A stretch of 64,000 bases of DNA from Aquarana catesbeiana (taxonomy: Eukaryota; Chordata; Amphibia; Anura; Ranidae): positions 212,725,332-212,789,331 of the forward strand of contig NC_133334.1 in NCBI RefSeq assembly GCF_042186555.1. The letters are read 5' to 3'. A program made the translations under genes and the position numbers. Under the pieces are notes generated by a model. It saw only the letters and a list, made by a program, of their open reading frames with translations, made no database searches and was not told the origin of the DNA. This document shows, piece after piece, positions 1 through 11,005 of this stretch; position 1 is the stretch's first letter; each line of letters begins with the position of its first letter.

Positions 1-1389
1 TTCACTTCATTGAGAGATGAATGCCTAAATAATGGGTATTACTTTGAACAGACCCTCCTTAGTTACACTATTGGCAGCCCACTGGACAGGTAAGAAGTGT
101 CATAATACAAAGATATAAATACACATTGTACACATTTGAGGACATTTGGACATTCTGCTATTACCTATCAAGATAATAATAGGATCCAAAAACTTTAAAC
201 AGTACCATTGGAAAGTATACAGGCAGGCCCTTGCACTACATGCTTTGGGGAATTCATCCATAAATCTGAGCACTAAAGAGATGGGTATAGTATGTATGGG
301 TTTGGCAAAGTCAGCAGATAGATGATTGAGGATAGAGAATTGGGATCAGCTGACTTAGCAGTTGGGGGAGGGAGGGTTACTAAAAATTATTTGGGGACAC
401 CACAAAAAAAAAGCCTCTGGCACTCTGCCTGAATTTAAATCAAAAATAACATTTCCAAACATTTTAGGGGGTGTTTGGGGTAAAGCACTACTATGGAGCT
501 GATAAAATACATTGTTAAGTGACTACATGAGGTGAATATAGGGCAGGAGACACCATGCTGGGGAGGTTATTGAAGGGCAAATATGTATGAAGGACCTAAA
601 ATAATAATTACATAAAAATCCAGCATGCATGAGAACAAAGGGGACATTCACAGCATATTACAATCATGGTAATTAGGGAATGAGAAAGAAATACAATATA
701 TTAGTAAACATTCAATACAATAAAATGTGATATAAAAGGATAAAAATCTTACCTTCATTTCCTAATGTCATACTTGACCACTGTGAATTAGCAATTAAGA
801 CTGCAAAGCAGTAATTCTGTCCTTTTCGGGTGAATTTCACCTTGAGCTACTTATCTCTTGAAATAAAATGGTTCTTATAACAGGCGGTAGGGAGAAAGAG
901 AACGTGAAAAAAAACATGAGAAAAGCTGTCCAGAGCCTAGAGATCTACCGTCAGACTGAATAAAAGACCACATAATATTGTTACACGATATTTCTTGTTC
1001 ACCTGGCTGAAAAAAAAAAAGACGAAAATATTATTTGTAAGGTCCACCCAGCAATAAATAATGATTAGATATACAAAGCCATGTGTTCTCACATTAACAT
1101 GGTAATTATAGCTTGGTTTAGTTTGCTGGAGTTGTGCATTATGGGTAAGATTCTCTATCCATTTGTACAGTCCAAAATCAAATATTGATGGTTTGTATAG
1201 TTCTAGACAGATTGTATTTTGACTTGTTGATACAGTATATTACTACTGTATGAAGTGGAGAAAATCTGGCTGTAGGAAGTTGCAGTGCATTACCAACAGT
1301 ACAAGTTTGTATTGACATTATTATAGAAATTAAAAAGGAAAACGATGCATGTGTTGACTTAAAAAAAAAAAAAAAAAAAAAAATCTTAC
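1..1389. other. Anonymous AT-rich DNA; intron side of Harbinger-A
   Basis: I see no coding region or structured RNA. The stretch is AT-rich and holds a 22-base A run at about 1361-1383. It lies on the intron side of the transposase exon that ends at 1390, so part of it may be the first intron of Harbinger-A. I looked for the catalytic exon (an IDGKH-type motif) on the minus strand and did not find it; it is either lost or lies beyond the window edge. Confidence 0.4.
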
Positions 1390-1845
1390 CTTCATATACT
1401 CCTTCTGCAGGACCTGGATGATGGCAGAACAGGTCTCTGGGATAATGATCCCCAGAGCCTGGGGGGAGATGCCTGTCGAGAACTTCAAGTTCTGCAGGCT
1501 TCTCCCTGTGGCCAAATACCGCAGGGTAGCGACCAACCTCTGCTCTGGAGTGATGGCTTGCCTCATGCAGGTATCCTGCCTGCTGATATAGGGGGTCAGC
1601 GAAGCCAACAAACGGTGAAACACGGGGTCCGTCATCCTGAGAAAGTTCCTGAAATCATCAGGATTATTCTCACAGATCTCACGGAGCAAAGGCATATGAG
1701 AGAACTGGTCACGCTGAAGCAACCAATTCTTGTTCCATGAACTCCTCCCCACCCTGTTCATGGACTGGACTTGTGTCAAGGTCAGGACCCCAACACCAAG
1801 CCCCCGCACAGCACGAACTCTACGAGGAGTACGCATACGAAACAT
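1390..1845 (-). pseudogene. PIF/Harbinger transposase, N-terminal exon (element A)
   Basis: This 152-codon exon encodes the helical N-terminal half of a HARBI1-like transposase, the part that precedes the DDE nuclease. Diagnostic stretches are WLLQRDQFSHMPLLREI, FRNFLRMTDPVFHRLL, ITPEQRLVATLRYLATGRS and FSTGISPQALGIIIPETC; the order and spacing match the HARBI1/Harbinger family. It ends in a clean splice donor (AAG then GTAAG, minus strand at 1389), in phase. The start at 1845 is the first ATG after a promoter-like leader. The same protein region is encoded by Harbinger-B at 42402 and 23809, at clear divergence. No DDE exon was found in the window, so the copy is incomplete here. Confidence 0.85.
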
Positions 1846-2317
1846 GGCTAGAATACGGTCGGCTGCTCAGAATGAAGTAACAGAACGCACTGAAGAACAG
1901 CAAGGCCTGTGAAGAGCGACCTGAAAAACAGTAATGAACGAACAAGAATACAATGACTAAGTCACGCGGAACTTGCTGCATGCACTGAAGAGCAGATACA
2001 AACCCACAAGCACAAACTGAACGGCAGAAAACGATCTGAAAGCCACGAGTCTGAAAAAGCACGAATCGTCTCTCACCAAACTTTTACTAACACGAGATTA
2101 GCAAAAGGAGCCCAAAGGGTGCCGCGCTTGGTTCTGAACCGGCCTTTTCTAGTCTCGTCGTACGTGGTGTACGTGACCGCGTGGTTGGCGATCGGAAATT
2201 CCGACAACTTTGTGCGACCGTGTGTAGACAAAAAAAGTTTGAGCCAACATCCGTCGTAAAAAATCCTAGGATTTTGTTGTCGGAATGTCCGAACATAGTC
2301 CGACCATGTGTACGCCC
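1846..2317 (-). mobile_element. 5' leader and terminal region of Harbinger-A
   Basis: Upstream of the transposase ATG on the minus strand is a non-coding leader and then the element end, finishing in GTGTACGCCC at 2317. The segment 2085-2190 is clearly related to 47938-48065, including the shared CACCCTTTGGGCTCCTTCTG-like block. The terminal 140 bases resemble the ends of the MITE at 12897-13309: both have TCGTGTGTACG-type termini and an ACGACGAG block. This suggests those MITEs derive from this family. A target duplication could not be fixed. Confidence 0.6.
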
Positions 2318-2334
2318 TATTACTGTGCAAACAC

Positions 2335-2800
2335 TCACCGGATACTTTCACCCCTGCAGGGGTATTGCGCGGTCACAGTCTATGCCACTGTGCAGCAGTT
2401 CCTGGCAATCCCGGATCGTGTTATGTTAACATAAAAGAGAAAGGGTGCCCATAGCGTAAAAACGTTTAAAACCTTTATTCCAAAAGTAACAGAATGGTAC
2501 TCACATTGTAAAAGTTCAATTCAAGCATAAAAGATCTGAGTTTAAACCGTCAAACAATCCTGTATTCGTTGGGAGATGACGCACGGCATTGGTCAGGCCA
2601 TGCCCTACGCGTTTCATCATTGGACGTCTACGGGAGCGTGCCCCTTGCTGCATCTCCTACCCTTATATAGTGTGCGGTGTTCATACTGCACTTGTGCACT
2701 TAGATTGCTGGTGACCATTTTGCCTGTGATTATTGCAGACCGGAGTAAAAGGGAATAGGCACAGACTCCGGTCTGCAATAATTATTATTATTCCAAAACA
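2335..2800 (-). repeat. PLE long-terminal (pLTR) fragment
   Basis: This segment is a diverged copy of the PLE1 3' region at 52310-52900 (same strand) and 61240-61850 (opposite strand). The match runs over the CAGTCTATGCCACTGTGC block, a polyadenylation-rich stretch, the ATTGGACGTCTACGGGAGCGTG block and the following TATATAG block. On the minus strand it carries a TATA-like motif (CTATATAAGG, 2661-2670) about 30-45 bases before GAAACGCGTAGGGC at 2602-2615. That tail resembles the 3' half of PLE hammerhead ribozymes, but the CUGANGA half is absent. No coding part of this copy remains. Confidence 0.65.
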
Positions 2801-2896
2801 TTTAATATGTGTCCCAACATCATAAAAATGAAAAAAAAAAAATCAGAAGGTGACACAACTATTCCACGGTAACATACCAATAAAGAAAAAAATATA

Positions 2897-3446
2897 CTGT
2901 ATTTATTGGCGTATAACACTCACTTTTTCACCATGAAAATTGGGTTCAAATAGTGCGTGCGTGTAATACGCCAATACTTCAGTTTTAGCTGCCTCGGAGG
3001 GGACAGGGAGGGGGGCAGGACGAGCACCGTCAGATTACATACAGTGAGAATCTCCTGTTTTCTTGGCGGCCTCTGTAATAGGAACTCCTGTCTCCTGGGC
3101 CGCCATTGGACCACTGTTCTGTCTATCATAGGATATTCTCACTGTATGTAATCTGTCGGCGCTTGTCCCACCCCCCTCCCTGTCCCCTCTGGGCTGTAGA
3201 TGGGCATCGATCAGGCTGCACTGATGGCAATGGTGAGGCTGCATTGATGTGGACTGATGAGGCTGCATTGATGGCACTTGTGAGGCTGCAGATGGGCATT
3301 GATCAAGCTGCATTGAAGGCAATGGTGAGGCTGCAGATGGGCACTGACCCTTATTTTACTTCAAAGTTCCTTATTTAAAATTTAAGTTTTTTTCCTGAAA
3401 CTTCCCTCTTAAAATGAATGTGCATGTTATACGCTGATAAATACGG
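2897..3446. mobile_element. Non-autonomous DNA transposon (MITE) with foldback interior
   Basis: The ends are inverted repeats: CTGTATTTATTGGCGTATAAC on the left pairs with CCGTATTTATCAGCGTATAAC read from the right. Both ends abut a TA dinucleotide (2895-2896 and 3447-3448), consistent with a TA target site. Inside, 2989-3056 and 3130-3196 form a second inverted repeat around a GGGACAGGGAGGGGGG block. After it comes an irregular tandem array (about 3200-3350) built on AGGCTGCA and GATGGGCA words. It has no coding capacity. The superfamily is not certain. Confidence 0.7.
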
Positions 3447-3448
3447 TA

Positions 3449-3743
3449 ATTTCATAAATCTATAAATATAAATCCTGATGTAAGCCCACCACCTACTGTA
3501 TATGTAAATGTCCAAATAAAATAAGTAGTTGTGTAGGAGAGTTCCACCATCATTGCAAAGCTTGACATATGTTTTCACTCTTGAATGACAATAAGCAGCC
3601 TTGTGAATTCCACACCATTACCAATTGCAGCCTCTTACCAAGCAATGTGGTCTTATAGCAGCATGTTGTCAGTAATCATCCATCCACAGACTTGCAACCA
3701 TATGACATATCACAGCAAAAGGTTGTCCAATGGCACTCAGGAA
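3449..3743. other. Unassigned spacer
   Basis: Nothing recognisable lies between the MITE and the hAT-A target duplication. The open frame at its right end runs into the hAT terminus and has no coding character. Confidence 0.4.
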
Positions 3744-3751
3744 CTCCAGAG

Positions 3752-4788
3752 TAGGGATGGACGAACGGTATGGCCTGAGCATAAGTTCGCCCCCCCCCCC
3801 CCGAACCGACCACAATGCATTGTGGTGCTGAACAGTGCATTGCAAGCCCTGATTGGCTGAAGCAGTGAAAGCTTCAGCTAATCAGGGCACAGAACACTGT
3901 CAGAGTTATGATTGGACACTGTCATCATGACTTTATCCAATCGTGGCTCATTCCCGCCCCACAATATAAGAGTATTCTTTCAATGGCAGCCATTTTCAGT
4001 GTGATGTCGGCATTTCAGGGTGATTTTGGCGTGGAGAGAGAAGGATAGGGTTCTGTTCAGTGCTATTAGTTAGTGTGCTATACTGTGCTATTTTGCTTCA
4101 ATTGTCAGTGTAGAATATTAGTTTAGTGTCAGTCTAGGTATAGTGTGAGTATAGTGAGGAGGACCATCATTCAGCTTTGCATAGTGTGCAGCTAGAGTAG
4201 GGACAGCTCAGATAGTTTCACTGTAGTGTAGTGAGACCATGTCATTCATATATACATTAGTGTGGAGTAGGCACAGCTCATATAGTTTCAGTTTAGTGTC
4301 AGTAATCTTGACATTAGTGTATAGCTAGAGTAGGGACAGTTCAGATAGCATCAGTGTAGTGGCGGTTGAACACCGTCTATTTGATTATGTTACTGCCAGT
4401 TTAGCGCCATTTACTTCTGTGTGCCTTACTGCCAGTTTAACGCCATTTACTTCTGTGTGCGTTACTGCCAGTTTAAAGCCATATCGTTTTACGTGCGTTA
4501 CTGCCAGTTTAACGCCATATAGTTCTGTGTGTGTTACTGCCAGTTTAACGCCATATAGTTTTGTGTGCATTACTGCCAGTTTAACGCCATATAGTTCTGT
4601 GCGTCACGTACATTTGGCGTATTATATTGCAGTATATTATAGTGTATCCGTGGAGTGTGTCTGTGTAGTGTTAGTACTCAAATTAAAGTGCACCAAACAC
4701 CTCTTTACATTGATTAAAGTGCATCTACGTACAGATTTCAACTTCTTCTTTACATTTGCTTATAAACACCGCCCCCTCCCTCCCAATA
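3752..4788 (+). promoter_or_regulatory. hAT-A 5' leader with TATA-like box
   Basis: The leader between the terminal repeat and the transposase ATG includes an inverted CCAAT context (TTTATCCAATCGTGGC near 3933). An AATATAAGAG box at about 3963-3972 sits where hAT-B2 has its TATATAAGG box. Promoter function is inferred from position and from the parallel layout in three hAT copies. Confidence 0.45.
4376..4615. repeat. 36-bp tandem array in hAT-A leader (about 6-7 units)
   Basis: Units begin TTACTGCCAGTTTAACGCCA and run on to TAGTTCTGTGTG, with a period near 36 bp and a few substitutions per unit. The repeats keep frames open on both strands; I regard these as artefacts. hAT-B1 and hAT-B2 carry unrelated tandem arrays at the equivalent place. 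Confidence 0.85.
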
Positions 4789-7700
4789 ATGTCTGGGAGG
4801 ACAACAAGGAGAGGCAAACGTTCCCTTGGCACTGTAAGTGGGCCAGCAACAAATGTGTCCACAGGTAACGGTGGACGTGGTGGTCAGTGCTCAGGCAGGG
4901 CATAATTTCCTCTGAGTTTGCCCATGCTATCCAGCCACAGCATGCAGAGGAGGTGGTGGACTGGCTTACTAAATCTCCCTCATCCTCCTCATCCTTTGTC
5001 ACGCAAGCAGAGACAAGTGTGCAGTCCCCTGCAGTTGCCAGAGTGGATAAACCTGCCTCCTTGTCCACATCTATTCCTACCATAGCCCCAACATCCGCCA
5101 TTGAGGAGTCAGCTGAGTTATTTGACCACAGCGTCAGCCACTTGCTCCTTGATGATGCCCAGCCATTACTGGATTCAGATGTTGGTTCTGAGGTTGAGGA
5201 TGACAGGAACATGAGCCTAGAGGGAGGGAGGAACACTGGTAGACCAAGTTGTCTCCAGTGGTAATGATGAAGATGGAGGAGATGGAGATGATGATGATGA
5301 TGATGATAAGGTCACTGATGCGACTTGGGTGCTAGATAGAGCAGAGGAGGAAACTAAAGGTGAGACGGCACAACCCCAAGGAGTAGAGAGCAGCCACCCT
5401 ATTCCATCACATTGTGCAGCTGTTATCTCCCGGCCCAATTCCCAAAGCTCAGCTGTCTGGGACTTTTTTCAGCACATCAGCAGCAGATCGCACTGTTGCT
5501 ATCTGCAAACTGTGTCTCAGGCACATCAAACATGGCAAAAACACCAACCATTTGGGTACCACACGCCTTACAAGGCATTTAACGTCCAACCACTCCTTGG
5601 TAAGAGCACCTAAAAGCCACACAAAAGGGGCACAAATCTGTCCCTCCTCCTTACCCACTTCAGTCTGCCCCAGCGATACCGAATCATTACCTTTCAGCAG
5701 CCTCCACTGACAGGGATGATGGTATAGCACAGGGTGTCCCAGGTCCTAGCAGCACATCTGCCAGCAGCACACCACCGGCTGTAGACTGTAGCCGGCAAAT
5801 TTCTCTGCCCCATCTTCTGCAGCGAAAAAAAAATACAGTCCCTGCCACCCACATGCCCAGCGCCTAAATGCAAGCGTGTCAAAGCTGTTGGCTCTCCAAC
5901 TTCTGCCTTTCAGCCTGTTGGATTCTGCCCCCTTCCGTGAATTCGCACAATGTGCTGTACCACAATGGCAGGTTCCCAGTCGCTACTACCTTTCACGTAA
6001 GGCCGTTCCACCTCTCTACCAACAAGGGAATGTTCTGGAAACGTTGGGCAAGGCAGTCAGCCATAAAATCCACCTTACTGCTGACACGTGGTCCTGCAAG
6101 CGTGGGCAGGGACGATACATTTAGTTCACAGCACACTGGGTAACGCTGCTTGTAAATCGAAGGGATGCAGGACAGGACTTGGTGCTGCAGCTTGTTGTGC
6201 CCCCATGTCTCTATAAAGCTGGTGGTGATGATGCCAGACCTGTGAGCTCTACTCCCTCCTCCTCCTCCTCCTCTGCCACCTCCATGCCCTCCTCTGCAGA
6301 ATTGACCTATGAACATCGGGTACCCCCTAAGTGTTGAAAGGGCTATTCCCAGAGTGCCATGCAGTGCTTCAGCTGGTGTCCTTAGGGGACAGGAACCACA
6401 CTGGAGCAAAGATTCTTGCAGCTCTGCAGGACAGGCCCAGAGGTGATTCACACCACGCCAGATGGAGCCAGGAATGGTGGTGTCCAATAAGGGCTCAAAC
6501 CACCTGTCCACCCTTAGACAGGGAAAGTTGACACATGTGCCATGCCTGGCACATGTCCTCAATTGGGTGGTGCAGCGTTTCCTAAGTATGTACCCAGGAT
6601 TGCAAGATGTACTAAAACAGGCTAGAAGAGTCTGTAGCTATTTCAGGCGGTCATACACAGCCAGTGCTTGGTTGACTGAAATTCAGCGGGAATTCCACCT
6701 GTACGTAAACCGCCTGATTTGTGACATGCCCACCAGGTGCAACGAGTACCTGTGCCAGTACGGCATGACGACAGGCTCAGGGCGCCTCAGCTTTTTTTCC
6801 CCACGCCAATGGCTGATCATTAAGGATGCATGCACTGTATTGTCACCATTTGAGGAGGCCACCAAGATGGTGAGCAGTGACAGTGCATGCATCAGTGACA
6901 CAATCCCTGTTGTGTTCCTGCTGGAGCAGATTCTGCATGGCATTATGGACAGGGCACTGGAGGCAGAGCAGCAGGAGGAAGAGGAGGACTTCCTTTCCTC
7001 TCAAGGCCCACTTTACTAAGACACCATCATTCCTATGTCACAGAACACACAGAAGGAGAGAGGGAGGGAGGATGAGGAGGAGGATTCTGGCACTTTCATA
7101 GGCTTCGAAGAAGAGGAAGTCATGTGTCAATCTGTAAGCGATAGCTTTCCAACCCCAGGACTGTATGGTAGGAGGTGGACGGAACACCACATCTTGCCTA
7201 CATTCCAACCCCAGGACCCTTGGGAGTAGTACATGGCTGGGGGGAGGAAGTTCCAGATGCTGTCATCCTGAGTGAGACCGAGGAGTCTGCTTCTCAAGCC
7301 TCTGCAAATTTGAGGCGCATGGGCAACCTCATGCTTCAAAGCCTGCGAAAGGACCCAAGAATATGTGGCCCAAAGGAGAAGGATGATTACTTTTTGGCAA
7401 CCCTCCTTGACCACTGTTATAAGGGGAAGGTCTCAGAACTCATCCCGTCCCCACAGAGAGTGCAGAAGGTAAAATCTTTTGAGGACACGTTAAAGAGGAT
7501 TTTATTGAACGTTTTTTTCCTGACTACGGTAGGTTACAGTGTGGTGGAAAACGTCATTTTGAGTCTTCTTTTGGTCAAGAGAGGAGTGTTGGAGAAGGCG
7601 TCCGCCTAAGTGAGGCATTTTAGAATTTTTTTAGTCCTCGCCGCCAAGGGCTGTCAGCTTCCACATCCCATCGGCAGCATCTGCATCACATGGTGGACAA

Positions 7701-7989
7701 TTACCCCGGGGCCAAAACAGAGATGGAGAGCTTTCCAGCTGACGATCCACTGACTTACTGGGTCATGAGAATAGACCACTGGCCAGAACTTGCCCAGTAT
7801 GCTATTGAGTTGTTGGGCTGCCCTGCACCCAGCGTACTTTCAGAACAGGCATTCAGTGCTGCAGAAGGTTTCGTTACTGATCATAGAACGCATCTGTCCA
7901 CAGACTCCGTGGAACGTTTGACTTTCATAAAAATGTATCAGTCCTGGATTACCAGCTATGAAGCCCCTGATGCCTATGTCACTGATTAA
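4789..7989 (+). pseudogene. hAT transposase (BED finger, RNase H-like, hAT dimerisation), decayed
   Basis: The product would bind element ends and carry out cut-and-paste transposition. The start MSGRTTRRGKR at 4789 matches hAT-B1 and B2. Then come an acidic stretch; a BED zinc finger at about 5455-5600 (WDFF, then ICKLC and TTRLTRHL..NH); the first catalytic aspartate context LTADTW near 6080; VPCLAHVLN near 6540; and the C-terminal dimerisation domain (MRIDHWPELAQYAIELL, SVLSEQAFSAAEGFVTDHRT) ending VTD-stop at 7989. Several frameshifts and stops break it: early after 4880, between 5520 and 5560, near 6120, and near 7016. The second catalytic region reads VVSNKGSN where family members normally have an aspartate. 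It belongs to the ZBED-like hAT group and is non-functional. Confidence 0.88.
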
Positions 7990-8129
7990 GTCTTTTTGGG
8001 ATGTGGAATCTCTGCAGGACTTCAAGGCTGCCTAGCTTTGAGGGTGTTAAATCATTTAATCTGGAAGAATGTTTTTGATATAGGTTTCATGGGCACAATT
8101 AACACCCAAAGACCAATTTTTCTGCACCT

Positions 8130-8660
8130 GTTTGACATGTGCATATCATTGCAATTTTGTACAGCAAGGCCAATTCTTGCTTTAATCAAGAGTACCTCTA
8201 TAGGGTTACGGTGGTAAGGCACCCCCGACACCCAAAGAGTAAATTTTCTGCATCTGTTTGACAGGTGCATATCATTGCAATTTTTTTACAGCAAGGCCAA
8301 TTCTTGCTTTCATCAAGAGTACCTCTATAGAGTTACGGTAGGAAGGCACCACCAACACCCAAAGACCAATTTTTCTGCACCTGTTTGACAGGTGCATATC
8401 ATTGCAATTTTTTACAGCAAGGCCAATTCTTGCTTTCATCAAGAGTACTTCTATAGAGTTACAGTAGGAAGGCACCACCAACACCCAAAGACCAATTTTT
8501 CTGCACCTGTTTGACAGGTGCATATCATTGCAATTTTTTACAGCAAGGCCAATTCTTGCTTTCATCAAGAGTACTTCTATAGGGTTACGGTGGGAAGGCA
8601 CCGACACCCAAAGAGTAATTTTTCTGCACCTGTTTGACAGGTGCATATCATTGCAAGACC
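8130..8660. repeat. About 125-bp tandem array in hAT-A 3' region (4-5 units)
   Basis: Units begin TTGACAGGTGCATATCATTG at about 8136, 8257, 8385, 8513 and 8634, so the period is 121-128 bp. Each unit contains GGCCAATTCTTGCTTT and a CACCCAAAGAC block. The array lies between the transposase stop and the terminal repeat. The hAT-B copies have a different array at the same place. Confidence 0.88.
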
Positions 8661-9236
8661 AATTTTTACACACCCGTTACTGCTATCCAAAGTCAAAGTG
8701 ACACCAGAATGTATCCACAAAATCTCCAGTCTTGTTCCCAGTGCACTACATTGTGGCCTCATAGTACACACTGACTCCCCAGCTGTTGCTGAGCAAAATA
8801 AAGACAGCTTGCAGGGAAAAAGTCATTTTTTTGGGCTTTATAAATGCAATTATTGCTGCAGCAGATTCTAGACATGGTACAGATCTGCCACTTTACAGGT
8901 AGACTAGGGGGACCCCCAGGAACTATATTGGAAGGAATTTTTCGTTTTTATGCTTTCACTTTAAAAATCAAAAAATCACTGCTCATTTAAAAATGACGTT
9001 TTTTACAAACTTTTTTTTTTATTGATACATGTTCCCCAGGGCAGGACCCGGACCCCTATGACCATTGTATGCCCAATTACTTGCATATAAGCCTTAAAAA
9101 TGGCCCCTTTTGATTTTTGACGTTCGGGTTCCATTGACTTTAATGGGGTTCGTTATTCGGGTCCAAACTTTGGCGGTGTTCGAAAGTTCTGGTGCGAACC
9201 GAACAGGGGTCTATTCGGCTCATCCCTACTCTAGAG

Positions 9237-9684
9237 TACATCAGCAGGGATTAACTGTTTGCATCTCCACTCCCCCATGTACATTAGGGCAGGTAAGGAA
9301 TAAGCAAGCATTCCATAGTGCAGTCTGCAGATTTTGTGTACTAAATATTGTGCATCTATTCACATAAGTACAAGGATAAATCACATGGCTTAATGTACAT
9401 GGTAGAGCGGAGGTGAAAACAGGGAATCCGTGCTTTATGTTTTTTTTCTTGTATGTGTCACTTTGGAATAGTTGTGTCACCCTCTGAATTTTTTTTTATT
9501 CTTGTTTTTTTTTCTTGGGGATAATATTATGATCCCTTGTGTTGGGATACATATAGCCAACACACATCTGATTTAGTAACACAGCACCACATTTGTATTC
9601 TATTTGCGATAGAATGTTGGTTACACTGAGCATGCCCAGGGACTTAGGGCTGGTTCACACCACAGAGATGCAGTCTACGTGCAT
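9237..9684. other. Unassigned spacer
   Basis: AT-rich DNA with no recognised gene. A 22-bp word, CACTGAGCATGCCCAGGGAC plus TT, at 9624-9645 recurs exactly at 11648-11669. Confidence 0.35.
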
Positions 9685-9880
9685 GTGGCAGCACAGTGGC
9701 TAAGGGGTTAGGACTTCCGCCTAGTAGCACTGGGGTCGTCGGTTTGAGACCCAATCATAGCATTACCTGCACTGAATTTTACACGTTCTCCCTGTGCCTG
9801 CGTGGGTTTCATCCCATACTCCAAAGACACGCTGGTAGTTGATTTGGCTCCTGCCTAGATTGTCCCTAGTATGTGAGTTA
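9685..9880 (+). mobile_element. tRNA-derived SINE
   Basis: The head resembles a tRNA gene: an A-box-like GTGGCTAAGGGGTTAGG at about 9696-9712 and a B-box-like GGTTTGAGACC at 9741-9751. Beyond it is a GTTCTCCCTGTGCCTGCGTG tail with CCAAAGACACGC, a body seen in fish and amphibian SINE-like repeats. There is no evidence for a functional tRNA: the cloverleaf is not complete. The 3' end runs into the inverted repeat at 9882. Confidence 0.55.
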
Positions 9881-10079
9881 ACAAACAAAGATTTGGGGGG
9901 CACACCCTAAAACAGGGCTCAAAATTTAAAGTCCTGAGCTACTAGCCAGGCCTCAAGGGTTACTCGCCACCAGTTTCCCTGCCCCACCCCTAAACCTGCC
10001 CTCATAAATTATATAATGAAATGACACTTAAATGTTTTATGCAGAATTAAGTTATAAAAATATTAACAACTTTATCCGT

Positions 10080-10475
10080 GCCCACCAATGCAGCCTGTGC
10101 CCACCAATGCAGCCTGTGTCCGCCAATACAGCCGGTGCCTGCCAATGCAGCCTGTGCCCATCAATGCAGCCTGTGTCCAAAGCAGCCTGTGTCCCATGCA
10201 GCCTGTGTCCCATGCAGCCTGTGTCCACCATGCAGCCTGTGCCCACCATGCAGCCTGTGTCCAATGCAGCCTGTGCCCACAGTGCAGCCTGTGCCCAATG
10301 CAGCCTGTGCCCACCATGCAGCCTGTGTCCAATGCAGCCTGTGCCCACCATGCAGCCTGTGTCCAATGCAGCCTGTGCCCACCATGCAGCATGTGTCCCA
10401 TACAGCCTGTGTCCCATGCAGCCTGTTCCCACCAAGCAGCCTGTGTCCCATGCAGCCTGTGCCCACCATGCAGCC
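10080..10475. repeat. Minisatellite, about 18-20 bp units
   Basis: About twenty variants of GTGCCCACCATGCAGCCT occur in tandem. Unit lengths vary (16-20 bp) because the CCCACC or TCC spacer varies. Long open frames on both strands here are products of the repeat and are not genes. Confidence 0.9.
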
Positions 10476-10481
10476 TACCTG

Positions 10482-10790
10482 TGGAGGGGAAGAGAGGGGA
10501 GCCGCCGGCTGAATGATCAGTGCAGGGAACATCACAGCTTTCATTTCAATAGCTGTGTGTTCCCCCACCGTGCTCATCACATAAGCCCCTCCCCTTCCGG
10601 GGAACTTTGATACATGTCACCTGTCCTAGGATTGGACGGGTGATCTGTCTATCAAAGTCCCGGAAAAAGAGGAGGGTCTGTATGTGACGCCGCACGGTGG
10701 GGGAACACACAGCTATTGAAATAAAAGCTGTGATGTTCCCCAGCACTCTGATCAACCAGCCTGCGGCTATCCTCTCTTCCCCTCTGTGAT
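10482..10790. repeat. Long imperfect inverted repeat
   Basis: About 130 bases at 10482-10620 are repeated in inverted orientation at about 10630-10790. Shared blocks include GAGGGGAAGAGAGG, TGATCAG, AACATCACAGCTTT and TTTCAATAGCTGTGTGTTCC followed by CCCACCGTGC. The stem would have a short loop near 10620-10640. It is the core of the foldback element. Confidence 0.8.
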
Positions 10791-11005
10791 CAGGCAGTGC
10801 TCGCACTCCCCCCCCCCCCCCCCGCGCTCCCAGGCATCCCTTCTCACCAGCCCTTGAAATCCACTCGCAAAATGCTAAACGCCTTGCGGGAGGTAAATGT
10901 CATTTTTGCATGTGTGCGCTGTAATATTTTGTTCTGTTTATGTGGTCTTATGGCTGCACCATCTTTAATGCATCTTTTAGGGTGTGCCCCCCAAATCTTT
11001 GTTTG

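Larger units (their letters stand above)
3752..9228 (+). mobile_element. hAT-A element, both ends present
   Basis: A 5.48-kb hAT transposon. It starts TAGGGATGGACGAAC and ends GTTCGGCTCATCCCTA-like in inverted orientation. It is flanked by 8-bp target duplications that differ at one base: CTCCAGAG (3744-3751) and CTCTAGAG (9229-9236). In order it holds a promoter-like leader, a 36-bp tandem array, a decayed BED-finger transposase on the plus strand, a 125-bp tandem array and a 3' terminal block. That block is shared with the hAT-B copies and with the fragment at 46786. The 8-bp duplication, ends and transposase class agree, so the call is firm. Confidence 0.92.
9882..11005. mobile_element. 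Foldback element with perfect 31-bp inverted ends
   Basis: 9882-9912 and 10975-11005 are exact 31-bp inverted repeats, starting CAAACAAAGATTTGGGG and running into CACACCCTAAAA. Just inside the left copy is CAGGGCTCAAAATTTAAAGT, which looks like a DNA-transposon end. The interior holds a minisatellite (10080-10475), a long second inverted repeat (10482-10790) and a C homopolymer at about 10809-10823. I could not identify a flanking target duplication, so the family is open. No transposase is encoded. Confidence 0.65.

Noticed and set aside
760..850. Possible exon on the minus strand ending in GAAATGAAG/GTAAGATT
   Set aside because: A donor-like site is present, but there is no acceptor, domain or homology I can name; too weak to annotate.
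4359..4868. 169-codon plus-strand frame with Thr-Ala-Ser-Leu repeats
   Set aside because: It is generated by the 36-bp tandem array in the hAT-A leader and overlaps the real transposase start in another frame.
8052..8770. Tandem repeats resembling a CRISPR array
   Set aside because: Units are head-to-tail copies of the whole 125 bp with no conserved short repeat plus unique spacers; the context is a eukaryotic hAT element.
9685..9760. Possible tRNA gene
   Set aside because: A- and B-box-like words are present, but the cloverleaf stems do not form and the tail is SINE-like.
10032..10610. Overlapping long open frames on both strands (cysteine/proline-rich or glycine/histidine-rich)
   Set aside because: They translate an 18-20 bp minisatellite in several frames; there is no start context, domain or splice signal.
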